A DNA stretch of 64,000 bases from VXRJ01 sp964636705 (GCA_964636705.1 CAZWUJ010000020.1:1-64000), one strand, 5' to 3'; positions 43,754 to 53,477 are shown, numbered from the stretch's first letter. The notes: generated by a model not told the origin, from the sequence alone. Made by a program: numbers and translations.

Positions 43754-46700
43754 CTATTCGCTGGCGCCCTCGACCATCATCACCAGCGTCGGCAGGACGA
43801 AGAGAATGAACGCGGCCGACATAACCAGGCCGCCCAGCATGCTGACGACGAACGGCACGAGGAACACGAGGTCGTCGCCGCGTTCATAGAGGAGGGGGGA
43901 CAACCCCAGGATAGTGGTCGCGCTGGTCAGGAATACCGCCCGGAAGCGGTGCCGGGCCGCCGCCGCCGCCGCGGCGATGGCGGGCAGCATCTCGTTCTCG
44001 CGGCGGATCACGTTGTAGCGGTCCAGCAGCACGAGGACGTCGTTGACGACGACCCCGAAGACCGCGATAAGGCCGAAGAGCGACATCGCGGTCAGGTCCC
44101 AACCGAGGACCCAGTGGGCGAGGACGGCGCCGGCGAACGAAATCGGGAACCCGGCGGCAGCCACCAGCGGCTTCCAGTAGCTCCGCAGAAAGGCAGCCAT
44201 CAACGCGTACATGGCAATCAGCACGACCGGGACCAGCAGCCCCAGCGTCTCCAGCATGGCCCGCTCGTCCCGCACTCCGCCTTCCGGCTCGAGGGTCAGG
44301 CCGGGGTGATTGGCGAGAAGCTGCGGCACGAGCTCCTGTTCCACCCGCTGGCGTGCCTGAAGGGGCGTGATCACCGCGGCGTCGGCCTGGGCGTTCACCG
44401 TCGCGGCCCGGTTGCCGTCGATGCGCGTCAGCGTCGTCTGTTCGCGACTCTCGGTCAGGTTCGCCACCACCGACAACGGCACCTCGCCGCCGCCCGCGCG
44501 GCGGATGCGCTCGCCGGCCAGTTCCCGCAGATTGCTCCGCCGCTCGCGCGGGTAGCGCACCATGACCTTCAGCTCTTCGTGACCGCGCTGGATCCGCTGC
44601 ACCTCCACACCGTGGAAGCTGGCGCGCAACTGCGCCCCGATCGCGGCCGGCGTCAATCCCGCCGCCTCGCCGACCGGGGTCAGCGCGATCGCGAGATGCC
44701 GCTTGCCCAGCGACAGGCTGTCGGCAATCTCGTAGACGCCCGGGATCGTCGCCAGAAAGGACCGCAACTCGCCGGCCGCCTGCCGTAGCGTCTCCGCATC
44801 GTCGTGCTTCAGCGCATAGGAGACGCTGGGCCGGGGCCGAACGCTCGTGGTCTGGAACTCCATCCGCTCCAGGTGCGGGAGCTCGCCGATGTTCAGCCGC
44901 CACGCCCGCTCGATCTGCGCGGGTGACGCCTGACGGGTCGGCCGCTCGTTCAGATGCACCCGCACGCCGGCGAGGTGACTGCCATTGGGCTCCTCGGCGC
45001 CCGTGCGCGACGATACGACGTTGCCGGCGACGATGCTGACCCCGTCGATCGACTCACCGGGGAGCTGTTCGTTCATTGCGTACGCCGCGTCGGCGACCTG
45101 CTCGGCTGCGGCCAGCGTCGTCGCGAACGGCGTGCCGGCCGGCAGACGCAGGTCCACCTGCACGTTCTCGGGGGGGTTCATCTCCGCATCGAAGATGATG
45201 ACGCGAACCGTATCGGACCCGACCAGCACCAGCGAAAACAGCACCACCGCCGTGCCGGCGGCCAACGTCGACGGGCCGTGGCGCACCGACCACGACACGG
45301 CCGGCAGCACGGTGCGATCGCGGATGCCGTTTATCCAGATGCACACGCGGTCCTGCAGCGAACGCAGCGGTTCCAGACTCCAGCGCCCCTCGTGCGAGAG
45401 ATGGGCCGGCAGGATGAGGAACGCCTCGATCAGCGAGACGGAGAGCACGAAGAGTGCGACGTACGGGAATACGTTCACGAACTGCGTGACGGTGGCCGTG
45501 ACGAAGAGGAACGGCACGAACGCGAGCAGCGTCGTGCACGCGCCGATGGTTATCGGACCCACCACCGCCCGGGTGCCCGCCACGGCCGCCTCGGTCCCGC
45601 GCTTGCCGTTGTCGCGCTCCGCGGCGATGCTCTCGCCCACTACCACGGCGTCGTCCACAACGAGGCCGATCAGCAGGAAGAAGCCGACCAGCGTCCCCAG
45701 ATTGAGGGTCAGGTTCGCCGGGCCGAAGAACACCAACGAGCCGATGAAGGAGAAAGGGATGCCGACCGTTATCCAGGTCGCCGCGCGCAGATCGAACACG
45801 AGAAGAAGCAGGACGAAGACGAGGATCGTGCCGGCCAGGCCGTTTCTCGCGACCATCGCCAACCGGTCGAGGGCGGGTTGCGCCCGGTCGTTCCAGACGC
45901 CGACCTCAATGTCCTGTGGAGCGTCGTAGGCGGCGAGCCAGCTTCGGATGTCGTCGACCATGTCCGTGATCGACTGCTGCTCGGTGGCGTCGACGCGCAC
46001 GAACACGGACGGCGTGCCGTTGACCTCGGAGACGATGTCGTCGTCGACGAACCCGTCGCGGACTTCCGCCACGTCGCCCAGCGTGACGATCGTCCCGTCG
46101 AGTTGCGTGATTAGCGGAATGCCCTCGAACTCCTCGCCGATGCTGCGCTTGGCGACGGTGTGCAGCACCACCCCGCCCGACTCGGTGCGCAACTCCCCGA
46201 ACGTGAGGTTGAGGGAGGCTCGCTGGACGGCGTTCGATACCTGAGAGATGGACAGGTCGTTGCGGCGCAGCTCCTCCTCGCTCAACTCGATGGCAATCTC
46301 GCGGCTGCGCGTGCCTCTGAGCATCACCATGGAGACGGACGGCAGCCCCAGCAGCTCGCTGCGCACGGCCTCGGCCGCAAGCCGCAGCTCGTCCTCGCCC
46401 GCCACCGACGACGAGACGGAGAGGGTCATCGCCTCGATGGTCAGCCGCGCCAGCTCCACTTCCGGCCGCTCGGCGTTCAACGGCGGAAAGTTCTCGATGG
46501 CGTCCACCGCGTTCCGCACGTCGTTCAGAACGGTGCCGGCGTCGGCGAAGGTCGCCAGCTCGATGCGTATTCGGCCCTGCCCCTCGGTGGCGGTGGCCAC
46601 GACCCGCTCGACGCCGGCGAGACCGATGACGCTCTCTTCGACGCGGCGATTGATGTCCTGCTCCACCTCCTGCGCCGACGAGCCCGGCGAGCGCACGCTC

Positions 46701-46891
46701 ACGGTGACGGTCCGCAGATCGATTTCCGGAAAGTTCTGCACGGCGAGACCGAACCCGGACGCGATCCCACCGACGATGAAGACCAGCATGAGCAGATTCG
46801 CGGCGACCGGATTCGCCGCGAAGTAGGCGATCAACCCCTTGTATGCGGAGGTCGCTGGCCGCGCCGCCCCGCCGGGGTCGCCGTTGCTCAT
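43754..46891 (-). CDS. RND-family efflux permease, operonic with PKS (RND-1)
   Basis: A 1045-aa inner-membrane proton-driven exporter of the AcrB/HAE1 layout: the first helix (AANPVAANLLMLVFIVGG), a large periplasmic part, a helix block with GLVVDDAVVVGES (helix 4, with the proton-relay Asp pair), a second periplasmic loop, and the C-terminal helix block with LFGLIAVFGVVVNDVLVLLD. The full length fits the family. It follows the adaptor gene by 13 bp (adaptor stop lies in its AAGGAG ribosome site) and precedes the PKS gene by 7 bp, so it belongs to the biosynthetic operon. Probable job: export of the PKS-derived lipid with an outer-membrane factor encoded elsewhere. Confidence 0.92.
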   Translation of the reverse strand: MSNGDPGGAARPATSAYKGLIAYFAANPVAANLLMLVFIVGGIASGFGLAVQNFPEIDLRTVTVSVRSPGSSAQEVEQDINRRVEESVIGLAGVERVVATATEGQGRIRIELATFADAGTVLNDVRNAVDAIENFPPLNAERPEVELARLTIEAMTLSVSSSVAGEDELRLAAEAVRSELLGLPSVSMVMLRGTRSREIAIELSEEELRRNDLSISQVSNAVQRASLNLTFGELRTESGGVVLHTVAKRSIGEEFEGIPLITQLDGTIVTLGDVAEVRDGFVDDDIVSEVNGTPSVFVRVDATEQQSITDMVDDIRSWLAAYDAPQDIEVGVWNDRAQPALDRLAMVARNGLAGTILVFVLLLLVFDLRAATWITVGIPFSFIGSLVFFGPANLTLNLGTLVGFFLLIGLVVDDAVVVGESIAAERDNGKRGTEAAVAGTRAVVGPITIGACTTLLAFVPFLFVTATVTQFVNVFPYVALFVLSVSLIEAFLILPAHLSHEGRWSLEPLRSLQDRVCIWINGIRDRTVLPAVSWSVRHGPSTLAAGTAVVLFSLVLVGSDTVRVIIFDAEMNPPENVQVDLRLPAGTPFATTLAAAEQVADAAYAMNEQLPGESIDGVSIVAGNVVSSRTGAEEPNGSHLAGVRVHLNERPTRQASPAQIERAWRLNIGELPHLERMEFQTTSVRPRPSVSYALKHDDAETLRQAAGELRSFLATIPGVYEIADSLSLGKRHLAIALTPVGEAAGLTPAAIGAQLRASFHGVEVQRIQRGHEELKVMVRYPRERRSNLRELAGERIRRAGGGEVPLSVVANLTESREQTTLTRIDGNRAATVNAQADAAVITPLQARQRVEQELVPQLLANHPGLTLEPEGGVRDERAMLETLGLLVPVVLIAMYALMAAFLRSYWKPLVAAAGFPISFAGAVLAHWVLGWDLTAMSLFGLIAVFGVVVNDVLVLLDRYNVIRRENEMLPAIAAAAAAARHRFRAVFLTSATTILGLSPLLYERGDDLVFLVPFVVSMLGGLVMSAAFILFVLPTLVMMVEGASE

Positions 46892-46904
46892 GTTCGGGGC
46901 TCCT

Positions 46905-48098
46905 TCAGTTCGCCGCCGGCGCCGCGCCCGTCGCCTGGACCGCCAGGCCCTCTCGGGCCGCGGGCAGCAGGCCGACGACCACGCCCTCGCCCGCGTCGAA
47001 CGCCTGCACCACCCAGCCGTCGGCCGTCCGGCCGACGGTGCTCGGCTGGAACGCGCTGAGCAGGCCGTCCCTGACCACCCAGACGCTGTCGCGTGCCTGC
47101 AGCACGGATTCCGGCAGCACGTACACGTCCTCGTGGACAGGCCCTGCGATGTCGACCTCCACGAACGTGCCCGGCGCCGGCAGCGAGTCCGGATCCGCGT
47201 CCTCGGCGAACTTCAGGAACACCGAAGCCAGACGGGTCCTCGGAGCGACCACCGAGGAGACGCGCGCCACCCGCGCCTCCCAAGCGGTCCTCTCTCCTGC
47301 GACACGCGCCGCGCGGCCGATCACCGGATCCAGGTTCTCCAGGTCCCGCGGCTCGATCGGTACGGCCACCTGCAGGGCCTCGGGCCGATACACGACACCG
47401 AGGCGCGTCGACGGTCCGTCGACCAGTTCCCCCGGCCCCACCAGCTCACCCACCTCGACGTCCGAGGCCGTCACCCGGCCGTCGTACGGCAGGGAGATGT
47501 TCGTACGCGCCAGGTGCAACTCGGCCAGCTTCAGGTCGGCGCGCGCCTTGAGGAGCCGCGCCTCGGCCTCCGCTATCGACGGCAGGCGGCGAACCGACTC
47601 GGAGGGTTCCGTTCCCGGGTTCTCGCGCTCGAACGCCCGGATGTTCTCCTCGGCCTCGGCCCTTTCGATCCACACGCGGGCCTCGGCCTCCCGGACCGCC
47701 ATCTCCGCCGCTTCCACCCGCAGCTCGAACTCGGCGGAGTCTATTCTGATGAACGGCTCGTTGGCCCTGATCGATCCGCCATTGCTGAAATCGGGCGAGA
47801 CCCAGACGATGCGGCCGGTGACCTCGGACGCCACCCGCACCCTTTCCTCCAGATTCACCGTGCCGGTCAATTCGACGGTCAACGCCTGCTCGGTCGGGGA
47901 CGGGCGCACCACCCTGACGGTGGGGCGGACGTCCTCCCGCGCCAAGCCGGAGGGGGCGCCGCGTTCGACCCGGCCGGGCGCCCGCGCGAAGAACAGGGCG
48001 ACGGCGATCAGGAAGACAATTGCGGCGAACTGGGCTAAACCGCGCCATTCCGCCCCGCTGGACCCGCTCGCGGGCCGGGTCGGTTCTTCTGTCATCAT
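46905..48098 (-). CDS. RND periplasmic adaptor (membrane fusion protein)
   Basis: A 397-aa protein with an N-terminal anchor helix (LAQFAAIVFLIAVALFFA, about 22-40), then the MFP layout: a lipoyl half (TGTVNLEERVRVASEVTGRIVWV), a coiled-coil hairpin rich in Glu, Ala and Arg (about 125-195), the second lipoyl half (LARTNISLPYDGRVTASDVEVGELV), and beta-barrel plus membrane-proximal domains (PAPGTFVEVDI). It links an RND pump to an outer-membrane channel. It starts with two ATG codons three bases apart. It is the first gene of the run that continues through RND-1 and the PKS, and diverges from RND-2. Confidence 0.9.
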   Translation of the reverse strand: MMTEEPTRPASGSSGAEWRGLAQFAAIVFLIAVALFFARAPGRVERGAPSGLAREDVRPTVRVVRPSPTEQALTVELTGTVNLEERVRVASEVTGRIVWVSPDFSNGGSIRANEPFIRIDSAEFELRVEAAEMAVREAEARVWIERAEAEENIRAFERENPGTEPSESVRRLPSIAEAEARLLKARADLKLAELHLARTNISLPYDGRVTASDVEVGELVGPGELVDGPSTRLGVVYRPEALQVAVPIEPRDLENLDPVIGRAARVAGERTAWEARVARVSSVVAPRTRLASVFLKFAEDADPDSLPAPGTFVEVDIAGPVHEDVYVLPESVLQARDSVWVVRDGLLSAFQPSTVGRTADGWVVQAFDAGEGVVVGLLPAAREGLAVQATGAAPAAN

Positions 48099-48145
48099 GT
48101 CACGTCCCCGGCTCGAGCCAAGCGGCCTTGCGAGACAATAGCGCG

Positions 48146-48158
48146 AGAATCAGATTCT
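48146..48158. promoter_or_regulatory. Palindrome in divergent RND promoter region (candidate operator)
   Basis: AGAATC-A-GATTCT is a perfect 6-bp inverted repeat with a 1-base centre. It lies in the 128-bp region between the adaptor and RND-2 starts, and is flanked by two direct GAGACAAT boxes (48132-48139 and 48163-48170). It is a plausible site for a dimeric regulator that would control both the pump and the PKS operon. Confidence 0.45.
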
Positions 48159-48226
48159 GCATGAGACAATTCGGCGAGTCAACGCGGCGGCTTGAGAGAA
48201 ACCAGGTCCGATAGGGGGAAATCGCC

Positions 48227-51200
48227 GTGAACGGCGCGATCGGCTGGCTTGCCCGAAACCCCGTTGCCGCGAACCTCCTGATGGTCCTGATCGTCGCCGC
48301 CGGCCTCGTCGGCGTCGGGGCGGTCACCGAAGAGGTCTTTCCCGAGCTCGATCTGCGCCGCATCCAAATCGAGATGCCCTACCTCGGCGCGGCGCCGGAG
48401 GAGGTCGAATCGGGGGTCGTCATTCGTATCGAGGAGGCCGTCCAGAACATCTCCGGCGTCCAGCAGATCGTGTCGACCGCGTCCGAAGGCGGCGCGTCGG
48501 TGATCGTGGAGCTCGAGTCCGGCGCCGATTCCCAGCGCGTGCTGGACGAGGTGACGAACAACGTCCAGGCGATCACGGCGTTCCCCGTCGAGACCGAGAG
48601 ACCGATCATCCGCGAACTGGTCACCCGCAGCCAGGTTACGGACATCGCCATCGCCGGCAACACCGACGTTGCCTCGTTGAAGTCGATCGCGGAGCGCGTC
48701 CGCAACGGGCTCGTCGCTATGCCGGAGATCGGACAGGTCGAGATCGTCAGCGTCCCGCCGTACGAGATCTCGATCGAGGTGTCCGAGGTGGCGCTGCGTC
48801 GGCACCGGCTTACGTTCGACCAGGTGGCGAACGCCGTCCGACGCTCCTCGCTGGACCTGCCCGGCGGCTCCGTGCGCACCGCGCGCGGAGAGATCCTGCT
48901 ACGCACGATCGGGCAGGCCTACCGCGGGGCGGACTACGAGAACCTCGTGCTCTGGACCCGGCCCGACGGCAGCCGCCTGCTGCTGGGCGACGTGGCCACG
49001 GTGGTCGACGGCTTCGCGGAAACCGATCAGCGCGCCCGTTTCGACGAGTTGCCGGCCGTGACGGTAGCGGTCTACCGCTCGGGCGAGCAGAGTGCGCTCG
49101 ACGTCGCGGCCGCCGTGCGCGACTACGTCCGGCGCGCGAACGCGTGGTTGCCCGAAGGCATCACGCTGACGATGTGGCAGGACCAGTCGCAGGTGCTGAC
49201 CGACCGGTTGGCGATCATGCTCTCCAACGGAGCGGCCGGCTTCGTGCTCGTCTTCGTCGTGCTGACGCTGTTTCTCGAGATGCGCCTCGCCTTCTGGGTC
49301 AGCCTCGGGATCCCGGTCTGCTTCCTCGGCGCCTTCGCGCTGATGCCCGGCCTGGACCTGACCGTCAACATGGTTTCGTGCTTCGCCTTCATCCTCGTAC
49401 TCGGCATCGTCGTCGACGACGCCATCATCGTCGGCGAGAACATCCATCGCCACCAGGAACGGCACGGAGACGGACTGCGCGGCGCGATCGAGGGGGCGCG
49501 CGAGATCGGCAAGCCGGTGATCTACGCCGTCCTGACGACGGCGGCGGCGTTCGCGCCCCTACTGCTGGTCACCGGCGCGTTCGGGCAGATGTTCCAGGTC
49601 GTTCCCCTCGTCGTCGTTCCCTGTCTGCTTTTCTCGCTCCTCGAGTCGCTCGGCATCCTGCCCGCCCACCTCGCGCACAGCCGGCGGCGGGTCGGGGCGG
49701 GCTCATGGCGCCGGTTTCAGCAACGGATCGCCGGCAGCCTCATGTGGTTCGTCCGCAACGCCTACGAGCCGCTCCTGGACACGGCCCTCCGCTGGCGTTA
49801 CGTCACGGCGGCGACGGGCTTGTCCACGCTCGTGCTCACCGGCGGCGTTGCGCTGAGCGGCTGGGTCGACTTTCGGTTCGCCCCGTCGATCGAGAACGAG
49901 TTCATGACCGCCTCGATCACGATGCCGCTCGGCGCCCCGGCCGGAGCCACCGCCGAGGCGGTCGCCAGGTACGAGGCCGGCGCCGCACGTTTGCGCGCGC
50001 GGCTGGAAGAGGAGACCGGCGTGGACCACTTCCGGCACGTGGCGACGACGATCGGCGACCAGCCGGTGCAGGCCCGGGGCGGCGGCCGGCTGGGACGCAT
50101 CAGCGCCGACGTGGTGGCAGCTTCGAACATCGGCGAGGTCACCGTCGAGCTCGCCCCCGCGGAGACACGCTCGCACACCAGCGAACAGCTCGGCATCCTG
50201 TGGCGCGAGGAGACCGGCCCGGTCTCCGAAGCGGTCGCCATCGACTTCCACACGTCGCTCCTGAGCGCGGGGGAGGACGTCGAGGTGGAGCTCTCCGGGC
50301 GGGACCTCGACCGCCTGCGGGCCGCCGCCGACATGCTCAAGGGCCGGCTCGCGGAGTACACCGGCGTCTACGCGATCGCCGACTCCGTTCGCACCGGCAA
50401 GGCGGAGATGCGGCTGGACATCCTTCCCCCGGCCGAGACGCTCGGGCTCACGCTGCAGGATCTGGGCCGCCAGGTGCGGCAGGCGTTCTACGGCGAAGAG
50501 GTGCAACGCATCCAGCGCGGGCGGGACGACGTCCGCGTCATGGTGCGCTATCCGAGCGGGCAGCGGCGGTCGCTCGGCAGCCTGGAGGGCATGCGCGTAC
50601 GCACCCCGAACGGCGGCGAAGTGCCGTTCAGCCAGGTGGCGCGGGTGGAGCCCGGGCGGGGCTTCGCGTCGATCCGGCGAATCGACCGCAGCCGGGCCGT
50701 CAGCGTGACGGCATCGGTCGACCCGCAGATCGCGTCGACAGCGGCCCTCATCGGGGATCTGCGGGCGCGGATCCTTCCCGAGGTGCAGGCGGCGTTCCCT
50801 GACGTGTTCCATGCGTTCAGAGGCACGCAGGAGGCGCAGGACGAGGCCTTGAGCGGCCTGCGGGTGGGGTTCGTCCTGGCCCTGATCATGATCTTCGGGC
50901 TGCTCGCGATCCCGCTGCGGTCGTACGCGCAGCCGTTCATCATCATGGGCGCCATTCCGTTCGGCCTCGTCGGCGCGATCTGGGGCCACCTGCTGATGGG
51001 GCTCGACGTCACGTTCATGACGCTGCTCGGCCTGGTCGCCCTGACCGGCGTCGTGGTCAACGACAGCCTCATCATGGTCGATTTCATCAACCGGGAACGG
51101 AGCACTCGCGGCCACCCTTCTGCCGCAAGCGGACTCGAGCACGCGATCCGCGAGGCGGGCAGCCGGAGGTTCCGGCCCATCGTGCTCACTTCGCTGACGA

Positions 51201-51424
51201 CGTTCGCCGGCCTGGTCCCGATGATGGCGGACCGCAGCATGCAGGCGGCCTTCTTCATTCCCATGGCGGTCTCGCTCGCCTTCGGCGTGCTGTTCGCGAC
51301 CTTCATCACGTTGCTGCTGGTGCCGATCGCCTACGCGATCCTGGTCGACCTGCAGCGGCTGCCCCGGTTTCCGGCATGGGTGCGAGGCGCTACGCGCGCA
51401 ACCCACCCCGCGTCCGGCGTCTGA
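48227..51424 (+). CDS. RND-family efflux permease, divergent (RND-2)
   Basis: A 1065-aa AcrB-like permease. The first helix (ARNPVAANLLMVLIVAAGLVG), GIVVDDAIIVGENIH on helix 4, and GLVALTGVVVNDSLIMVDF in the second half are all in place, with two periplasmic porter blocks. GTG start with an AGGGGGA element. No adaptor is on the same strand, but the adaptor across the shared 128-bp promoter region would serve it. RND-1 and RND-2 may thus form a hetero-oligomeric pump of the MdtBC type, or two pumps sharing one adaptor. Confidence 0.92.
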   Translation: MNGAIGWLARNPVAANLLMVLIVAAGLVGVGAVTEEVFPELDLRRIQIEMPYLGAAPEEVESGVVIRIEEAVQNISGVQQIVSTASEGGASVIVELESGADSQRVLDEVTNNVQAITAFPVETERPIIRELVTRSQVTDIAIAGNTDVASLKSIAERVRNGLVAMPEIGQVEIVSVPPYEISIEVSEVALRRHRLTFDQVANAVRRSSLDLPGGSVRTARGEILLRTIGQAYRGADYENLVLWTRPDGSRLLLGDVATVVDGFAETDQRARFDELPAVTVAVYRSGEQSALDVAAAVRDYVRRANAWLPEGITLTMWQDQSQVLTDRLAIMLSNGAAGFVLVFVVLTLFLEMRLAFWVSLGIPVCFLGAFALMPGLDLTVNMVSCFAFILVLGIVVDDAIIVGENIHRHQERHGDGLRGAIEGAREIGKPVIYAVLTTAAAFAPLLLVTGAFGQMFQVVPLVVVPCLLFSLLESLGILPAHLAHSRRRVGAGSWRRFQQRIAGSLMWFVRNAYEPLLDTALRWRYVTAATGLSTLVLTGGVALSGWVDFRFAPSIENEFMTASITMPLGAPAGATAEAVARYEAGAARLRARLEEETGVDHFRHVATTIGDQPVQARGGGRLGRISADVVAASNIGEVTVELAPAETRSHTSEQLGILWREETGPVSEAVAIDFHTSLLSAGEDVEVELSGRDLDRLRAAADMLKGRLAEYTGVYAIADSVRTGKAEMRLDILPPAETLGLTLQDLGRQVRQAFYGEEVQRIQRGRDDVRVMVRYPSGQRRSLGSLEGMRVRTPNGGEVPFSQVARVEPGRGFASIRRIDRSRAVSVTASVDPQIASTAALIGDLRARILPEVQAAFPDVFHAFRGTQEAQDEALSGLRVGFVLALIMIFGLLAIPLRSYAQPFIIMGAIPFGLVGAIWGHLLMGLDVTFMTLLGLVALTGVVVNDSLIMVDFINRERSTRGHPSAASGLEHAIREAGSRRFRPIVLTSLTTFAGLVPMMADRSMQAAFFIPMAVSLAFGVLFATFITLLLVPIAYAILVDLQRLPRFPAWVRGATRATHPASGV

Positions 51425-51793
51425 ACCGGCAGCGGCGCCGAGGGTCGAACGCCGGCGGCCGGAATCGGGATCGCGCGAGCACCTCGTGGTGGAGACGAGC
51501 CAGAGCATCCTCGCTTGAGGCCATCCGGGTCGATGAGGTAGCACACCATTCCGGTGATACCCCGAAACCCAAACGACCGGCGGCACGGCCACTTGTTGCA
51601 TCGCAGAGATGACGCCGCCAGTGCGGGGTGAGAGCTTGTTTGTCAACCGCCGCGCGACGCGGCCGATTTGCGGAAGAGGCCGTCCAGGACAGGCCAAGCA
51701 CCGCCGAGTTCTTCGGCCCCCAGCAAGCGCTGGATGGCACGCCCCAGGGAGCCGCCCAAGTCGAAGACGACTACCGAGCGCAAAGCTTCGTCG
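51425..51793. other. Gene-poor stretch after RND-2, possible broken coding remnant
   Basis: No gene with a sound start is seen in these 369 bases. On the minus strand a segment from about 51862 to a TGA at 51643 reads like protein (WIARVARPLDELDQAR, then VVVFDLGGSLGRAIQRLL). It is out of frame with the Cas3 stub that ends at 51794 and has no start codon. It may be the decayed neighbour of that gene. Nothing is recognised between 51425 and 51640. Confidence 0.35.
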
Positions 51794-52696
51794 CTACGCG
51801 CTTGGTCCAATTCGTCGAGCGGTCGGGCGACTCGTGCGATCCATCCTTGCCGACCACGAAAACACCAGCACCGCGGCTACGGCGCGTTGCGCCGGTCGCA
51901 TTTCCGGGTAGTCGAAGAGGGCGCGGAAGTCTCCGCAGTCCGCATCGGTCGCTGCTGTTACCCAATCGCGTCGTCGGAATCCCGTGCGCCGAATGACCTC
52001 AGCAGCGATGTGGCGGGCGCGTTCGATATAGTCCGGATCCGGATGCGGTTCATATTGGAACGCTTTTTCGTCCGACCCGAGTTGGTCGGCAAGGGTCACC
52101 GTCCCGGCGAAGAGATGCGCCAGGGCCGGGTTGTCGGGTATGTGAGGTCCGCTGGAGAAAGCCGTCGGAAACCAGGATCGGCCCCGTTCGCCCAACAACT
52201 TGGCGGTCGCACGTGGATCGTACCCGGCAAACGGCTGCCACAGTTCAGGTGGGCCACTGCCGGATCGCGTCGGTCGGCGACCCGGCCGACCGTGATGGGC
52301 CAGCATCGCGTAGGCGAGAGGAATGACACCATCACCCCACTCGTTGACAACGTCATGCAGTCCCAGAAGTGCACAGATGTCAGGCTGGTCAAAGCAGAGC
52401 AACGCTTCGCCGATATGGCCGGCCCGGCGCGGCACCTGAGATGGCAATGCGTTTTTCGGCCGAACCTTGAACTGAAAGCCAGCGTTCAGCTTGCCAAAGT
52501 CATGGAGGTACGCGAGATACGTCAAGCGGGCCGCAGTCACGTCAGTGAATTCGTGGAGATCCGATGCGCGGGCAAAACGCGCGTACAGCACCGGGTCACG
52601 GAGCAGAGCTTCGAAGCATGCCGCGACATCGGCACAGTGATGTTCAAGACGATGCATGCGACCCGATGACTCGTCGAATTTTCCCCACGCCTCCAT
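51794..52696 (-). pseudogene. Truncated Cas3: HD nuclease domain without helicase
   Basis: A 300-aa frame with a Cas3 HD domain. WGKFDESSGRMHRLEHHCADVAACFEALL gives the first His, YLHDFGKLNAGFQFK the His-Asp pair, AGHIGEALL and MLAHHGRP further metal ligands, and TLADQLGSDE the typical end of the domain. YPEMRPAQRAV is where the helicase Q-motif region should begin. The frame then loses similarity (SWSARMDRTSRP) and stops, so the whole helicase is missing. No other cas gene and no repeat array are visible. It is probably a relic of a type I CRISPR locus, though the HD part could still be made as a Cas3''-like protein. Confidence 0.66.
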
Positions 52697-53477
52697 GCGG
52701 CACCGTCCCCCGATTCACTACCCGACGGACCTGCGTATCGACGCCGCGCGTCGACCGGCTGTCGCATCCGAAGCCCTGGACGCGTTCGTTGCCATCGATT
52801 TCGAGACCGCCTCGGCCCGCCGAGACAGCGCTTGCGCTGTCGGTGTCGCCGCCGCCTGCGCAGGTCGGGTCGTTCTCTCGCGGACCTACCTCATCAGGCC
52901 ACCCGTCGGGCAGTTTACGTTCACTAGCCTTCACGGCCTGGGTTGGGAGGACGTACGCGACGCGCCGACCTTCGCCGAGTTGTGGCCGACACTCCGGGCT
53001 TGGCTCGCCGACGCTGCCTTCGTCGCCGCCCACAACGCTGCGTTCGACCGTAGCGTCTTGCACGCTTGCTGCGCCCGCTACGGACTGCGGCCGCCCCGTA
53101 CGCGGTTCATCTGCACCGTGCACCTTGCCCGCACGCAGTGGGCAGTCCGTCCGACGAAACTCCCCGATGTTTGCGGGCGGCTCGGCATTCCGCTCCGTCA
53201 CCACGATGCTGGGGCGGACGCAGTGGCATGCGCTCGAATCGTTCTTGCGGCTCAAGCCGTTGGCTGGCGGCCTGGGAGGCGCCGAACCCGCCGGACAAAC
53301 ACCCGCGCCATTGTTCGCGTCGGACGGCCTGCGGTCGGATCGCGATGGGCGAACCGGCAACGTTCGCTGTCCCTTCGGCACCTTGTACAGACCTGGTGGC
53401 GGCTGCTACTGGACTCTCTGCGTGACTGGAGCACCCGTGCGATGGGCCTCTTCCTCCTCCGCGGCGGCGGGGAGTAG
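52695..53477 (+). CDS. DEDDh-type 3'-5' exonuclease (DnaQ-like) with abnormal C-terminus
   Basis: A 260-aa frame. The exonuclease fold is clear from AIDFETAS (ExoI, Asp and Glu), SLHGLGWEDV, AHNAAFDRSVL (ExoII) and HHDAGADAVACARI (ExoIII, His and Asp). The start CATG is shared with the divergent Cas3 stub: the two ATG codons overlap on opposite strands. After residue about 190 the sequence is Arg-rich and unlike the family, and the last residues (MGLFLLRGGGE) match the end of the membrane protein encoded at 55434. The C-terminus therefore seems to result from recombination or frameshift. DnaQ-like enzymes next to cas genes can trim prespacers; here that is only a suggestion. Confidence 0.66.
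   Translation: MRHRPPIHYPTDLRIDAARRPAVASEALDAFVAIDFETASARRDSACAVGVAAACAGRVVLSRTYLIRPPVGQFTFTSLHGLGWEDVRDAPTFAELWPTLRAWLADAAFVAAHNAAFDRSVLHACCARYGLRPPRTRFICTVHLARTQWAVRPTKLPDVCGRLGIPLRHHDAGADAVACARIVLAAQAVGWRPGRRRTRRTNTRAIVRVGRPAVGSRWANRQRSLSLRHLVQTWWRLLLDSLRDWSTRAMGLFLLRGGGE
53460..53477 (+). repeat. 18-bp direct repeat, left copy
   Basis: CGCGGCGGCGGGGAGTAG is identical to 55707-55724. Flanking codons are also alike (…FLLRGGGE stop, then nCCGC). The pair brackets the TIGR04255 cassette and a 5'-truncated membrane gene. Confidence 0.6.

Noticed and set aside
49703..51697. Minus-strand open frame of about 660 codons over RND-2
   Set aside because: It mirrors the third-codon GC bias of the RND gene, is rich in Arg, Asp, His and Gln, and has no domain-like pattern.
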